Positions 29,524 to 40,517 of a stretch of 44,509 nucleotides of DNA are shown one piece after another. How positions within the stretch are numbered: the first letter of the stretch is position 1; each line of letters starts with the position of its first letter. Location: contig CAADGM010000080.1 in the NCBI GenBank assembly GCA_900696535.1, positions 1 to 44,509 on the forward strand, read 5' to 3'. The notes below the pieces were generated by a model. The model had not been told where the DNA came from. It made no database searches and worked only from the letters and a program-made list of their open reading frames with translations. Made by a program: the position numbers and the translations under genes. The stretch comes from an uncultured Planctomycetota bacterium (GTDB lineage Bacteria; Planctomycetota; Phycisphaerae; UBA1845; Fen-1342).

Positions 29524-31287
29524 CTACCAGACGAAGGCGAGCGACGTCTGCAGCGTGAACGAGCCGCTGGCCTCGGTGAGCTGGTGCTTGAGCGCGCCGC
29601 CGAAGCGGAGGTAGCCGGTCTCGAGCGCGAAGCGAATGTTGCCGGCGAAGCTGGCGCGGACCGCGAGGTCGATCTCGGTGCCGAGGTACGTCGAGTCCTT
29701 GCCGTCGCTGGTGCAGGCGCCGCCGATCGAGCAGGCCGGGAACAGCGAAGTGCCGTCGGTCTGGGTGGTGTCGACCCAGGCGGCCAGGATGCCGCCGATG
29801 ACCTCGAGGCCGGCCACCGGCGTCGGCCGGAAGCGGAACTTGGGGAAGACGTAGTTGGCGTTGATGACGCCGCCGTTCGACATCAGGCCGAGCGCGCCCT
29901 GCGGGTTCTCGTTGGAGAAGAAGGGGATGCCGTAGGTGCGGGCGGTGAGCTCGCGCAGCGTCTCCTCGAACAGGATGAGGCCGACGTTGAAGTCGGGGTG
30001 CATCGCGCGCTGCTTGAAGTGCTCGTCCTCGAGGACGTCGTCGCCCGAGGCGTGGCCGATCTCGAGCATGGCGTCCCACTTCTGGGTCAGCCAGGCGAAG
30101 CGGGCGGCGCCGGCGCGGATGCTGGCCTCCTTCTTCTGGTTGCGCGACGGGAACGGCACGCCGCCGAAGGTCTGGCCGCCGATCTGGTAGACCTCGCCCT
30201 CGGTGAACATGTTGCCGTAGCGGACGCGCCACCACAGGTCGGCGATCCAGACCTTGCTGCCGGTGTCCTCGCAGGTGTAGGGCACGCCGTCGAAGGTGCC
30301 GCAGATCGCCGTGGGGTCGGTGATCGCCGACGGCTGGGTCGAGCCCTCCCGGGCGGTGCGGAGCACGCCGTAGAGGCCGACCCGGAGCTCGTCGAGGAAC
30401 GACTTCTTGTCCCAGTCGGGGTCGTTCCACACCACCAGCGCGACGTGCTCGTTGACGTCGTCGTTGCGGCCGCGCGAGATGAAGCCCTGCTGGCCGAACG
30501 GGCGGAACTTGCGCTCGAAGTTCTCGAACGGCAGGAGCGGCGACTCCGACAGCTTGTCGAAGGCGTAGCCGACCACCAGCGGGTGATCGACCTTGCCCAG
30601 CTTCTTGACCGTCCGGTAGATCGTGATGGGCTTGGTGATGAACAGGATGCGGTCGGCGGTCGAGCCGAAGTGGTTGTCGCCGAAGTCGTCGTCGAAGAAG
30701 TTGTCCAGCATCTTGCGCTGGGGCTCGCCCTTGGGGGTCTCGGGGTCGAGCCAGCCGGTGCCGCCGCCGTTGGCGAGCAGGCCCATGCCCCAGTGCGAGG
30801 GCATGCGGCCGACGCGCATGACGCCGACCGGCACCGAGAACTGGACCCAGGCGCGGCGGATCGTGACCGAGTCGCCGACCGGGCCGCCCAGGAAGCCCTG
30901 GTTGGAGCCGTCGGTCGCGAACAGCGGCGCGGTCGACAGGCCGTTGTTGTCGCCCCACAGGACGTCGTCGAGGGCGTCGATCTGGAGGTTGAGGCGCGCC
31001 ACCTTGCCGTAGCTCAGCGACGGCATCATGCGGAACCGGCTCACGATGTAGCTGGTGCGCCGGATGTCGGGGATGACGATGGTCTCGCCGTTGGGCGGGT
31101 AGACGCTGGTGCGGCGGGGCTGCGGCGCCAGGTTGGTGAGCGTCACCGTGCGGGTGCGGAAGTAGCCCTCGGTCGCCCACTTGAGCTCGACGAGCTGCGC
31201 GTGGGCGGTGCCGGCGGTGGTGAGCGCCAGGGCCGCGGTCGCCGCGGCCGCGGCCGCGACGGAGACCAGGTGTCGTCCTCGGATCAT
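29524..31287 (-). CDS. Large outer-membrane beta-barrel protein
   Basis: 587 aa. Signal peptide 1-30 ([14 protein letters not shown] ... TAHA|QL). The mature part shows alternating hydrophobic and polar strands with aromatic girdles ([98 protein letters not shown]) and ends in Phe-Val-Trp, an aromatic C-terminal residue typical of barrels. The segment [17 protein letters not shown] is porin-like. I recall such proteins of about 600 residues as conserved in Myxococcota, with unknown cargo. GGGGGA precedes the ATG. Terminator sequence lies upstream, so it has its own promoter. Confidence 0.87.
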   Translation of the reverse strand: MIRGRHLVSVAAAAAATAALALTTAGTAHAQLVELKWATEGYFRTRTVTLTNLAPQPRRTSVYPPNGETIVIPDIRRTSYIVSRFRMMPSLSYGKVARLNLQIDALDDVLWGDNNGLSTAPLFATDGSNQGFLGGPVGDSVTIRRAWVQFSVPVGVMRVGRMPSHWGMGLLANGGGTGWLDPETPKGEPQRKMLDNFFDDDFGDNHFGSTADRILFITKPITIYRTVKKLGKVDHPLVVGYAFDKLSESPLLPFENFERKFRPFGQQGFISRGRNDDVNEHVALVVWNDPDWDKKSFLDELRVGLYGVLRTAREGSTQPSAITDPTAICGTFDGVPYTCEDTGSKVWIADLWWRVRYGNMFTEGEVYQIGGQTFGGVPFPSRNQKKEASIRAGAARFAWLTQKWDAMLEIGHASGDDVLEDEHFKQRAMHPDFNVGLILFEETLRELTARTYGIPFFSNENPQGALGLMSNGGVINANYVFPKFRFRPTPVAGLEVIGGILAAWVDTTQTDGTSLFPACSIGGACTSDGKDSTYLGTEIDLAVRASFAGNIRFALETGYLRFGGALKHQLTEASGSFTLQTSLAFVW

Positions 31288-31315
31288 GGTTCCCCCAGGA
31301 AAGGCGCGGCCACGA

Positions 31316-31353
31316 TAGCAAAAAAGCAAAAGGGCCGCGCGCTGGCGGCCCTT
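31316..31353 (-). terminator. Rho-independent terminator of the lipoprotein gene
   Basis: On the minus strand a 9-bp stem AAGGGCCGC/GCGGCCCTT with a 6-base loop is followed by TTGCTTTTTT. It lies 60 bases after the stop at 31413 and before the outer-membrane protein gene at 31287, so it separates two transcripts. It is the one classical terminator in the window. Confidence 0.88.
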
Positions 31354-31412
31354 CGATCGTGCGGCGCGGCGCGGCCCGCGGGTTCGCCCCGGGGATCGCG
31401 CCGGCGGGTGTC

Positions 31413-32357
31413 CTAGTTGGAGCGCTTGGGCTCGAACGACCCGGTGATGACCGCGTTGGCCTCGACCGGCGACGCCAGCTCCGACAGCAGCGTCATCTGG
31501 CCGTCGGCGAGGTCGGCGTCGTCGACGAAGCCCCAGATCTGGACGTAGGCGGCGCCGGTCTGCGGGGGCAGATCGAGGACCACGAACAGGCCGTCCTTGT
31601 TCATGACCGGCGACACGGTGTGGCGCACCGGCAGGCTGCTCGAGCCGGCCGAGAAGTAGAAGGTCTTGGCGCCGTCGAGGTGGGTGACCGTGCCCGAGGT
31701 CGAGCTGACGGTGGCCACCGCGTTGGAGACCTCGTTGCCGTCGCAGTCGCGGAACGCCCCGGCGAGGACGCCCTTGGTCACGTCGCGGGTGACGCCGATG
31801 AAGGCGGGCAGGGCGAGGGCGGTCGCCTCGGACACCGCGGCCATGTCCCGGGTCTGGGTGGCGGTGGCGGGGTCGACGTACTGGTTGGGGAGGTAGGTCT
31901 TGACGTAGCTGGCGGCCTCGAACTTGAAGCCGTAGCGGGTCGTGCCGCCCGGGAGCTGGGCGAGGCTGATCGTGTACTCGCCGCGGGTCTGGGCGTTGTT
32001 GTCGCTGGTCGCGGTGCCCGAGTTGCCGTTGAGGTCGATCCCGGGGAAGGCGGTGATGGCCGCCGCGCCCACGCCGGCGCCGGTCTGGAAGTCCTCGATG
32101 AGGCCGGACATCGAGATGGTCTGGGTGCTGGGCTGGTCGGTGCTCGCCGTGTTCAGGCAGCTCCAGTTGGCCGGCCCGAGCTCGGTCCACACGCCGCCCT
32201 GCCGGTCGTTGGCCTTGGTCGGGGCCGTCGGCACCGGGAAGCCGGGGTTGGGCAGCATGTTGGCAGCGTCCACGCTGGGGTTGTCCCCGTCGTCGCCGCC
32301 GCAGGCGACGAGGGCGAAGGTGGTGGCCGCGGCCGCGAGGTAGTGAGCAAGACGCAT
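31413..32357 (-). CDS. Predicted lipoprotein, unknown function
   Basis: 314 aa. The signal peptide ends with lipobox LVAC (Cys near 19), followed by [14 protein letters not shown], the Gly/Asp-rich spacer common in myxobacterial lipoproteins. The body has beta-rich stretches, among them [40 protein letters not shown], which looks like a carboxypeptidase-regulatory-like (transthyretin fold) domain, and [23 protein letters not shown] near the end. GGGAGG lies just before the ATG. A TTGCAT/TACAAC promoter is visible upstream and a strong terminator downstream, so the gene is transcribed alone. Confidence 0.85.
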   Translation of the reverse strand: MRLAHYLAAAATTFALVACGGDDGDNPSVDAANMLPNPGFPVPTAPTKANDRQGGVWTELGPANWSCLNTASTDQPSTQTISMSGLIEDFQTGAGVGAAAITAFPGIDLNGNSGTATSDNNAQTRGEYTISLAQLPGGTTRYGFKFEAASYVKTYLPNQYVDPATATQTRDMAAVSEATALALPAFIGVTRDVTKGVLAGAFRDCDGNEVSNAVATVSSTSGTVTHLDGAKTFYFSAGSSSLPVRHTVSPVMNKDGLFVVLDLPPQTGAAYVQIWGFVDDADLADGQMTLLSELASPVEANAVITGSFEPKRSN

Positions 32358-32388
32358 GGTTCCTCCCTGACAGTCGAGTCGAGTCGGC

Positions 32389-32418
32389 GTTGTAGCGGAA
32401 AGTCCCCCGAGGATGCAA
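32389..32418 (-). promoter_or_regulatory. Candidate sigma-70 promoter of the lipoprotein gene
   Basis: On the minus strand TTGCAT (32418-32413) and TACAAC (32394-32389) are 18 bases apart, each matching 4 of 6 consensus bases. The start codon is about 30 bases further, with GGGAGG in between, an ordinary leadered arrangement. Confidence 0.4.
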
Positions 32419-32441
32419 CAAGCGTCATCCGGACGCTGTGA

Positions 32442-32482
32442 TCCGCATCGTCCGGCGTCGCGTTCCGCATCGTCCGCCGTCG
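32442..32482. repeat. 19-bp direct repeat at 22-bp spacing
   Basis: TCCGCATCGTCCGGCGTCG at 32442-32460 and again, with one mismatch, at 32464-32482. The period of 22 is two helical turns, which would place two protein molecules on one face of the DNA. It lies between the divergent lipoprotein and aldolase genes, so an operator is conceivable. Confidence 0.5.
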
Positions 32483-32554
32483 ACGGCGTGGCGTTTTTCG
32501 ACGCGCTGCGCCATGGGCTTGCGCGCCGGCCACCGACGCGAGTATGACCGCGTC

Positions 32555-33622
<1,068 letters not shown>

Positions 33623-33640
33623 GGTCACGATCGCCCGTCC

Positions 33641-33692
33641 GTCGGCGCGCGCCCGTCGCGACCGCGCTCGAGCCGGGACGACGCGCGCCGAC
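33641..33692 (+). terminator. Inverted repeat after the aldolase gene
   Basis: GTCGGCGCGCG (33641-33651) pairs perfectly with CGCGCGCCGAC (33682-33692) over a 30-base loop. There is no T run, so termination is only a guess. Confidence 0.3.
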
Positions 33693-33778
33693 AGGCCTGA
33701 CCACCCATGGGTATCCGGTGGGGTAGCGGCCGCCGGCGCAGGCGGCGGAAGGGGGGCGCCGTGGCCGCCGCGCTTTGA

Positions 33779-33784
33779 TACGAT
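33779..33784 (+). promoter_or_regulatory. -10-like box TACGAT before the GspE-N protein gene
   Basis: TACGAT ends 9 bases before the GTG at 33794 and fits TANNNT. There is no purine-rich ribosome binding site nearer to the start. Confidence 0.4.
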
Positions 33785-33793
33785 GGCGGCTCC

Positions 33794-35203
33794 GTGGCGA
33801 GACTGGGCGAGCTCCTCGTTCAACTCGAGCTGATCTCCGACGCGCAACTGCACGAGGGCCTGGCCACCCAGGTCCTCTACGGCGGGCGCCTGGGGACCAA
33901 CCTCGTCGAGCTCGGCCACGTCACGCTCGATCAGCTCGCGAAGGCCCTGGCCCGCCGCCACCGCCTGCCCGCCGCGCTCGGCCAGCACTTCGACCGCTGC
34001 GACCCGGCGATGCAGGCCCGGCTGCCGCCGGCCATCGCCGGCAAGTGGCGGGTCGTGCCCATCGGCCGCCTGGCCCAGGATCAGCGGCGGGTGGCGGTGG
34101 CGGTCCGCGATCCGCTGCCCGAGCATGCCCGCGGCGAGCTGGCGTTCCAGCTCGACCTCGAGCCCGAGGAGCTGGTCTGCGCCGTCGCGCCCGAGCTGCG
34201 GATCCACTACCACCTCGAGCTCGCCTACCAGATCCCGCGCGCAAACCGGTTCCTGCGGGTCAAGGCGCGGGTGCCGACCGAGCTGCCGGTGGTGCCCGAG
34301 AGCGTCGACAACACCGACCTCGAGGGCTGGGCCTTCCGGCCCGGGCAGGGCGGCGCGCCCGGGACCCTCGCGAGGCCGGGCGCGCCCGCCGCCGAGGCCC
34401 GGCCGGGGCCGCTGGGCGTGTCCACCGAACGCGTACCGCCGCCGCCGGCGAGCGATCCCGCCCTCAAGCTCGACAGCCAGGTCGGCCTGCCGCGGCCGAC
34501 GCTCACCCCGGCTGCGAGGGGCGAGCCCGCGGCCGCGGCCGCGGACGAGATCGCGGTCGAGATCGAGGGCGACCAGGGGGCCGAGCGCCGCCACTTCGTG
34601 CCCTCGCTCGCCGACACCCCGACCCAGGTCGCGCTGGCCCGCATCGCCGTTCGCCAGGTGGCGAGCGAGTCGGCGATCCGGCCGGTGCAGGAGGTTGCGC
34701 CCTTGCGGCCGCAGGCGCCCGAGGAGCTGGCGCGCGCGGTGCGCCGGGCCGAGACCCGCGACCGGGTCGGCGAGCTCGTCGTCGAGTCCCTGGCCGAGCT
34801 GCCGGGCGCGCCGCTGGACGCGGCGATCATCTTCGTGGCACGGCCGCCGCTGGCGGTGGGCTGGAAGGGCTTCTGCGAGGACGGCAACGCGGTGATCGAG
34901 TCGCTGGCGGTCCCGCTCGATCAGGACGGGCTCGTGGCCCGGGCCTACGCCGGGCGGTCGACGATCCTGGTCGAGCCCACCACCCGGTCGGTCACCATGA
35001 TCGACCAGCGGATGTGGGAGCTCCTGGGCGGCCTGCCGCCGGCGCAGGTGATGATCGCGCCGATCTCGATCGGCGACCAGGTGGTGTGCTTGCTCTACGT
35101 CCACACCCGCGCCGGCCTCGGGCCGGCCGAGGCCCTGGTCACGAGCCTGGCCGAGGCCGCCGGCATCGCCTTCGGCCGGCTCCTGCGCGCCGCCCAGCGC
35201 TGA
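33794..35203 (+). CDS. Stand-alone GspE/MshE N-terminal domain protein
   Basis: 469 aa, starting with GTG. Residues about 1-155 match the GspE N-terminal (MshEN-like) domain: [49 protein letters not shown], and [37 protein letters not shown]. MshEN domains can bind cyclic di-GMP. No ATPase domain follows. Instead there is a disordered Pro/Ala-rich linker (180-300) and a C-terminal domain (about 310-465) with a GAF-like look ([58 protein letters not shown]). Such proteins are common in Myxococcota and may act as signalling adaptors rather than secretion motors; that role is inference. The antiporter gene follows after 35 bases. Confidence 0.85.
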   Translation: MARLGELLVQLELISDAQLHEGLATQVLYGGRLGTNLVELGHVTLDQLAKALARRHRLPAALGQHFDRCDPAMQARLPPAIAGKWRVVPIGRLAQDQRRVAVAVRDPLPEHARGELAFQLDLEPEELVCAVAPELRIHYHLELAYQIPRANRFLRVKARVPTELPVVPESVDNTDLEGWAFRPGQGGAPGTLARPGAPAAEARPGPLGVSTERVPPPPASDPALKLDSQVGLPRPTLTPAARGEPAAAAADEIAVEIEGDQGAERRHFVPSLADTPTQVALARIAVRQVASESAIRPVQEVAPLRPQAPEELARAVRRAETRDRVGELVVESLAELPGAPLDAAIIFVARPPLAVGWKGFCEDGNAVIESLAVPLDQDGLVARAYAGRSTILVEPTTRSVTMIDQRMWELLGGLPPAQVMIAPISIGDQVVCLLYVHTRAGLGPAEALVTSLAEAAGIAFGRLLRAAQR

Positions 35204-35224
35204 CGTCTTCGCCCGCGCCTGGTG

Positions 35225-35230
35225 CATAGT
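35225..35230 (+). promoter_or_regulatory. -10-like box CATAGT before the antiporter gene
   Basis: CATAGT ends 8 bases before the ATG at 35239; it differs from TANNNT only in the first base. Confidence 0.3.
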
Positions 35231-35238
35231 CGGGCGCG

Positions 35239-37329
35239 ATGGGACAGGTCCCGCTCCTCGGCGAGCTCGCGATCATCGCGATCCTGTCGGTCGCGGTGAC
35301 CGTGGTGCTGGCGCGGCTGCGGGTGCCGACGGTGGCCGGGCTGCTCGCCGCCGGCGCGGTGGTCGGCCCGTTCGGCCTCGCCCTGGTGCGCTCGGTCCCC
35401 GCCATCGAGATCCTGGCCGAGGTCGGCGTCGTGCTCCTCCTGTTCACGATCGGCCTCGAGTTCTCGCTGGCGCGCCTGCGCCACATCTTCGCCCAGGTCG
35501 CCCTCGGCGGCGTGCTCCAGGTCGCGCTGACCGCGTCGGCGGCCACCGGCATCGCGGTCGCGGTCGGCGAGCCGCTCGGCCGCGGCGTGCTCTACGGCTT
35601 CGTCTTCGCCCTGTCGAGCACCGCCATCGTCCTGCGCGCGCTCGCCGAGCGGCGCGAGCTCGACGCCCCCCACGGCCGCTTCATCGTCGGCGCCCTCATC
35701 TTCCAGGACCTGCTGGTGGTGCCGATGGTGCTGGTGGTGCCGCTCCTGGGCGGCGGTGGCGACGGCGTGGCCGCCGGGCTGGGGGTGGCGCTCGGCAAGG
35801 CGGCGGTGGTGGTGATCGCCACCCTCACCGTGGCCCGCTTCGTCGTGCCGCGCGTCCTCGCCCTGGTCGACGCCAGCCACAGCCGCGAGGTCTTCCTGCT
35901 CGCGATCCTCGCCCTGTGCATCGGCACCGCGTGGCTGACGTCCCTGGCCGGGCTGTCGCTGGCGCTGGGCGCCTTCCTCGGCGGCATGGTGGTGGCCGAC
36001 ACCGAGTACGGGCACCGCGCCATGGGCGACATCCTGCCGCTGCGCGACGCCTTCGTCAGCGTCTTCTTCGTCTCGCTCGGCATGCTGTTCGACGCCCGGG
36101 TGGTGTTCGAGGAGCCGGGCCTGGCGGTCGCGCTCCTCGCCGGCTTCGTGGTCGGCAAGGGCGTCCTGGCCACGGTGGCGGCGATGGCGATGCGCTTCCC
36201 CGCCCGGGCGGCGTGGCTGGCCGGGGTCGGCCTGGCCCAGTTCGGCGAGTTCGGCTTCGTGCTGGCGCGGCTGGCCGAGGAGCGCGGCGTCATCACCCGC
36301 GCCGAGCTCGCGCCGCTCATGGCCGCCGGCATCGCCAGCATGTTCCTGACCCCGCTCATGGTCCACGTCGCGCCCCGCATCACCGCCGGCGAGCGGCTGC
36401 TGGCGCCGCTCGAGCGCCTGATCGGCGTGCGCGGCGTGGACGAGGTCGACGCCGGCGCCGCCGCCCCCCGCGACCACGTCGTGATCGTCGGCTACGGCGT
36501 CGCCGGCCGGCTCGCCGCCGAGGCCCTGGCCGCGATCGGCGCCCGCGCCGTGGTCCTCGATCTCGACGCCGAGCACGTGCGCGGCGGCCGCGCCGCCGGC
36601 GTGCCGATCTACTACGCCGACGCCACCAGCGCCGAGGCGCTCGGCCACGCCGGCCTGCCGGCGGCGCGCCTGCTGGTCCTGCTCATGAACGATCCGGCCG
36701 CCGCCCAGCGCGTGGTCGACACCGCGCGCCGCCTGGCGCCGTCGGTGCCGGTGCTGATGCGCAGCCGGTTCCTGGGCGAGCGGGGGACGCTCATGGCCCT
36801 CGGCGCCAACGACGTGGTCGCCGAGGAGGTCGAGGGCGCGGTCGAGGTCACCGCCCGCATGCTGCGGTGGATGGAGGTCCCCCGCGACGTCATCGACGAG
36901 CGGGTGGCGGCGATGCGGGCCGCCACCCAGACCAGCGAGCGGACGCCGGTGGTCCCGCGCAACCTCCTGCGCGACGTCCGCGCCCTCGACGACCTCAAGC
37001 TCGAGTGCGTGCGGGTGCGGCCGACCAGCCCGGCGGTGGGGGCGTCGAGCGCGGGCCTGCGCCTGCGCTCGGTCACCGGCGCGCTGGTGGTGGCGGTGCG
37101 GCGCGGCGAGCGCGTCCTCGAGCCGCCCGACCCGGCGCTGCCGTTCGCGGCCGGCGACGTCGTCTACCTGGCCGGCGACCGACCGGCGATCGCGAAGGCG
37201 CTGGCGCTGTTCGCGCCCGCCGCCGGGGACGAGCCGGCCGCGGCCGCCGCCAACAGCGCCGACGGCGCCGCGGCCGCCGCCGAGGGCGACGGGTCAGCGC
37301 CCGCCGGCGAGCCGCCGGCGGGGACGTAG
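35239..37329 (+). CDS. KefB-like cation:proton antiporter with TrkA domains
   Basis: 696 aa, CPA2 family. Residues 1-385 form about 12-13 membrane helices ([92 protein letters not shown]). A TrkA-N nucleotide-binding domain begins near 412 ([24 protein letters not shown], Rossmann GxGxxG) and a TrkA-C domain (about 575-655) follows. The last 40 residues are Ala/Gly-rich. Such proteins exchange K+ or Na+ for protons, with NAD(H) or another ligand on the TrkA-N domain gating activity. Its last 36 bases overlap the 3' end of the gene on the other strand (37294-38718). Confidence 0.92.
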   Translation: MGQVPLLGELAIIAILSVAVTVVLARLRVPTVAGLLAAGAVVGPFGLALVRSVPAIEILAEVGVVLLLFTIGLEFSLARLRHIFAQVALGGVLQVALTASAATGIAVAVGEPLGRGVLYGFVFALSSTAIVLRALAERRELDAPHGRFIVGALIFQDLLVVPMVLVVPLLGGGGDGVAAGLGVALGKAAVVVIATLTVARFVVPRVLALVDASHSREVFLLAILALCIGTAWLTSLAGLSLALGAFLGGMVVADTEYGHRAMGDILPLRDAFVSVFFVSLGMLFDARVVFEEPGLAVALLAGFVVGKGVLATVAAMAMRFPARAAWLAGVGLAQFGEFGFVLARLAEERGVITRAELAPLMAAGIASMFLTPLMVHVAPRITAGERLLAPLERLIGVRGVDEVDAGAAAPRDHVVIVGYGVAGRLAAEALAAIGARAVVLDLDAEHVRGGRAAGVPIYYADATSAEALGHAGLPAARLLVLLMNDPAAAQRVVDTARRLAPSVPVLMRSRFLGERGTLMALGANDVVAEEVEGAVEVTARMLRWMEVPRDVIDERVAAMRAATQTSERTPVVPRNLLRDVRALDDLKLECVRVRPTSPAVGASSAGLRLRSVTGALVVAVRRGERVLEPPDPALPFAAGDVVYLAGDRPAIAKALALFAPAAGDEPAAAAANSADGAAAAAEGDGSAPAGEPPAGT

Positions 37330-38718
37330 GCCGAGGACGAGGGCGACCAGCGCGCCCAGCCCGGCGCCGGCGGCGCCGCCGCCGCCGCTGCAGCAGCCGG
37401 CCACCGGGGGCTCGCCGCCGCCGTCGGTCCCGCCGTCGCCGTCGCCGCCGACGCCGGCGTCACCGCCGCCGCCGGGGCCGCCCACGCAGTCGCCGTTGTC
37501 GAGGTTGCAGGTGAAGCCGGTGGGGCACACCGCGCCGTTGCACGTGTTGCAGCCGGGGACGCACGCGCCCGACAGGCAGGTGAGGCCGGTCGCGCACTGC
37601 ACGTTCACGCACGGGTCGATGCACTGGCCCATCTTGCAGATGAGGCCGCCGGGGCAGGTGACGTCCTGGCACTCGCCGACCAGGTTCTCGCAGCCCAGGC
37701 CCTCGTCGGTCTCGCCGTCGCAGTCGTTGTCGGCGCCGTCGCACGACTCGCCGGTGGCGCCGTAGACCCCCACGCACTCGATCGCCGAGCCGCGGCACTG
37801 GGTGCCGCCGTACTGGCACATGCCGGGCAGGCCGGTGTCGCAGGCGGTGCCCCCGCCGGCGCACTCGACGCCGGTGACGCTGGTGACCAGGTCGGTGAAG
37901 TCGTTGTTGGCGGCGCCCAGCGTGTCCTCCCACGCGAAGTAGAACTTCCGATCGGTGATCACGCTGTCGTAGACGATGAGGTGGATGATGGAGTCGGCGC
38001 CGACGTGGTCGGGGTTGAGGTCGCGCTGCGAGTAGAAGACGTGGCCAGCCGTGCCCAGGCGCTCGACGCGGGCGCAGCAGTCGCCGTCGGCGCAGTTGCC
38101 GCTCGAGCCGTGGGCCTCGGGGGTGGCGAGGAAGAAGGCGATCTCGCCGCCGGCCCAGCGCGGGTCGGCGCGGACGTCGAGCACGACCGAGGCGCCCTCC
38201 GGCGTGTCGCAGGTGATCATCGGCACCAGCTCGGCGGTGGTCGGGCGCTGGCCGGTCACGTTGTACCAGCCGAAGATGTTCTTGAAGCGGGCGGTGCCCC
38301 GGCTCACCACCTCGAACGTGACCGGGCAGGTCGGGGTGAAGGTCTCGGGGGTGAGCGCGCCGTCCTGCCACGGGTCGAGGCCCTCGAGCACCGACGGGAT
38401 GCAGGTGTTGTCGTTGACCTGGTGGTAGAGCGTGGTCTCGCAGGTGCCGGTCGGGATGACGCACGGCCCCGGCGGCGGACAGGCCGGGCCGATGTTGCAG
38501 GTGCCGGGCGTCGTGCACTCGCACGCCAGCTCGGCGGCCAGTCCGGTCGGTTGCCCGGCGTGGCAGCCCATCTGGCTGGGGATGGCGGCGCCGTTGGGCT
38601 GCTGCAGCGGGACCGCGGCGGCCGTCGCCGGCGCGAGCCCGAGCACGAGGACGAGGGTGACGCCGACGGCGGCGGCGTGGGCGAGGGCAGCGGCCAGGGC
38701 CGCGCGAGCATCGATCAT
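37294..38718 (-). CDS. Cys-rich surface protein with MYXO-CTERM-like tail
   Basis: 474 aa. Signal peptide about 1-35 (TLVLVLGLAPATAAA). Then many Cys residues; at about 243-285 a stretch ending FAWEDTLGAANNDFTDLVTSV resembles DUF4114; at 326-340 CDGADNDCDGETDEG is a MopE-like Asp/Cys repeat; at 345-420 further Cys pairs recall EGF-like repeats; a Gly/Asp linker follows. The end reads PPVAGCC (Cys442-443), a hydrophobic helix of about 16 residues, then RPRRR, the layout of MYXO-CTERM sorting tails, so it is probably released or anchored at the surface after cleavage. CGGAGG lies a few bases before the ATG at 38718. Its 3' end overlaps the antiporter gene by 36 bases. Confidence 0.87.
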   Translation of the reverse strand: MIDARAALAAALAHAAAVGVTLVLVLGLAPATAAAVPLQQPNGAAIPSQMGCHAGQPTGLAAELACECTTPGTCNIGPACPPPGPCVIPTGTCETTLYHQVNDNTCIPSVLEGLDPWQDGALTPETFTPTCPVTFEVVSRGTARFKNIFGWYNVTGQRPTTAELVPMITCDTPEGASVVLDVRADPRWAGGEIAFFLATPEAHGSSGNCADGDCCARVERLGTAGHVFYSQRDLNPDHVGADSIIHLIVYDSVITDRKFYFAWEDTLGAANNDFTDLVTSVTGVECAGGGTACDTGLPGMCQYGGTQCRGSAIECVGVYGATGESCDGADNDCDGETDEGLGCENLVGECQDVTCPGGLICKMGQCIDPCVNVQCATGLTCLSGACVPGCNTCNGAVCPTGFTCNLDNGDCVGGPGGGGDAGVGGDGDGGTDGGGEPPVAGCCSGGGGAAGAGLGALVALVLGLRPRRRLAGGR

Positions 38719-38771
38719 CGGGGCCTCCGGGACCTGGGACCGACCAGACGCGGCCTCAGGTCGTGAGGCCG

Positions 38772-40517
38772 CTACAAGCCCCGTGCCATGTCGTCGCGAG
38801 GTCCGGCTGGTTTCTGGTCGCGGACCTGCGCCGACGCCGGGGCGGCGGCGTTGCGATCGGCAACCTCGGTGCGCCAGCGGGGCACGGCCTCGCCGCGGCC
38901 GGCGCGCTCCCCGCGCAGGATCGGCGTCAGGAGGTTCCGGCGGGTGATGGCGGTGGCGGTGAGCACGCCGGCCATCAGCGCGCCGCCGACGCCGGCGGTG
39001 CAGACGTCGGCGCCGGTCAGGTAGAGCCCGCGCACCGGCGTGTGGGGGCGGAGGTGGCGGGCGGCGAAGCGGTCCGGGGTGTGGGCGAGGCCGTAGATCT
39101 CGCCGTGCGGGTGGGCGGCGAACTGCGTGGTCGACAGCGGCGTCGACAGCTCGGCGTGATCGACCTTGCCCTCGATCGACGGTACCTGGCGGACCAGCGC
39201 GGCGAGCAGGCGGTCGGACAGGCGCTGCTTGAACGCCTCGTACGCGGCGCCGCGCTTCTTCCACGGCGTGCCGGCCCAGCGCTCGAACCAGGCGTGGGGC
39301 GCGACCCCGACCACCTCGATCGTGGCGCGGCCGGGATAGCGGCGGGCGAAGTCCGGATCCTTGGCCGACGGGAACGACAGGTACGCGACCGGCAGCGGCG
39401 CGTCGGGGTCGTGGGTGTAGCGGGCGACGCTGCGGTCGTGGTCGTCGCCGGGGTAGACCCAGTAGTTGGAGCGCGGCAGGCCGAGGGCGGCGGCGTCGTG
39501 GCGGAGGCCGAGGTAGAGCGAGACGTGGCTGAACGAGGGCGGCGCCCCCGGCACCGTCGGCGACAGGCCGGCCTTGGCCGCGACCTCGGGCGGCACCAGG
39601 CGGCCGTAGGTGACGGCGAGGCCGGCGTCGCTCACCACCAGCGGCGCGCGCACCTCCTCGCCGCTGGTCAGGCGCACGCCCACCGCGCGGCCGCGCTCGA
39701 TCAGGACGCGCTCGACCTCGGCCGAGGTCACGACCGCGCCGCCGTGGCGCTCGATGCCGGGCAGCATCGTGGCGGCGATGCGCGCCGAGCCGCCGACCGG
39801 GTAGGCGCCGCCGCCCAGGTAGTGCCCGACCAGGAGGGCGTGCATGAACCAGCTCGCCTGCGCCGGCGGCAGCCCGTAGTCGCCGTACTGGCCGGTGAGG
39901 ACGGTGACCAGGCGAGCATCGTCGGTGAGCTCGGCCAGGACCTCGCGCACGGTGCGGCGGGTGTGGCGCAGGGCAGGGCCGCGCAGGAGCGGGCTGGCCA
40001 GCGCGCCCAGGGTCGGCGGCAGCGCCTTCTCGAGGAAGAAGCGGCGGCTGGTGTGGACGGTGTCGCGGACGAGGTCGAGGTAGCGATCGATGGCGGCGGT
40101 CTGACGCGGGAAGTAGCCGTGCATGCGGGCGCGGAAGGCCTCGCGCCCGGCGGCCAGCTCGTAGCGGTCGTCGCCGACGACGATCGTGTCGTAGACCTCG
40201 CCCATGTCGGCCCAGGCCAGCTCGCCGTCGGTCAGGTGGTCGAAGGCCCGCCGCAGGAGCGTGCCCGGGCGGTGGACGTCGCCGACGTAGTGGACGCCGA
40301 CGTCCCACTCGTAGCCGGGGCGGTGGAAGGTGTGGGTGAAGCCGCCGGCGGTGTCGTGGCGCTCGAGCACGAGCACGCGCTTGCCGGCGTGGCGCGCCAG
40401 CATGCTGGCGGTGGTCAGGCCGCCGAGGCCCGAGCCGATCACGATGGCGTCCCAGCCGGCGCTGCCGGTCGACGAGGGGATGCCGTGCTGCTTGTACGAA
40501 CGTCCGATGCGGGTCAT
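38772..40517 (-). CDS. FAD-dependent oxidoreductase, carotene isomerase/retinol saturase-like
   Basis: 581 aa. Dinucleotide-binding motif AIVIGSGLGGLTTASMLARHAGKRVLVLERHDTAGG near residue 25; GYEWDVGVHYVGDVHRPG; and a C-terminal FAD motif GLYLTGADVCTAGVGGALMAGVLTA. This is the phytoene desaturase/CrtISO/retinol 13,14-reductase superfamily, which works on polyene or related hydrophobic substrates. The real substrate is unknown and no other carotenoid gene is nearby. GGAGC lies before the ATG at 40517, which overlaps the TetR gene stop by four bases, so the two are one operon under that regulator. Confidence 0.9.
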   Translation of the reverse strand: MTRIGRSYKQHGIPSSTGSAGWDAIVIGSGLGGLTTASMLARHAGKRVLVLERHDTAGGFTHTFHRPGYEWDVGVHYVGDVHRPGTLLRRAFDHLTDGELAWADMGEVYDTIVVGDDRYELAAGREAFRARMHGYFPRQTAAIDRYLDLVRDTVHTSRRFFLEKALPPTLGALASPLLRGPALRHTRRTVREVLAELTDDARLVTVLTGQYGDYGLPPAQASWFMHALLVGHYLGGGAYPVGGSARIAATMLPGIERHGGAVVTSAEVERVLIERGRAVGVRLTSGEEVRAPLVVSDAGLAVTYGRLVPPEVAAKAGLSPTVPGAPPSFSHVSLYLGLRHDAAALGLPRSNYWVYPGDDHDRSVARYTHDPDAPLPVAYLSFPSAKDPDFARRYPGRATIEVVGVAPHAWFERWAGTPWKKRGAAYEAFKQRLSDRLLAALVRQVPSIEGKVDHAELSTPLSTTQFAAHPHGEIYGLAHTPDRFAARHLRPHTPVRGLYLTGADVCTAGVGGALMAGVLTATAITRRNLLTPILRGERAGRGEAVPRWRTEVADRNAAAPASAQVRDQKPAGPRDDMARGL

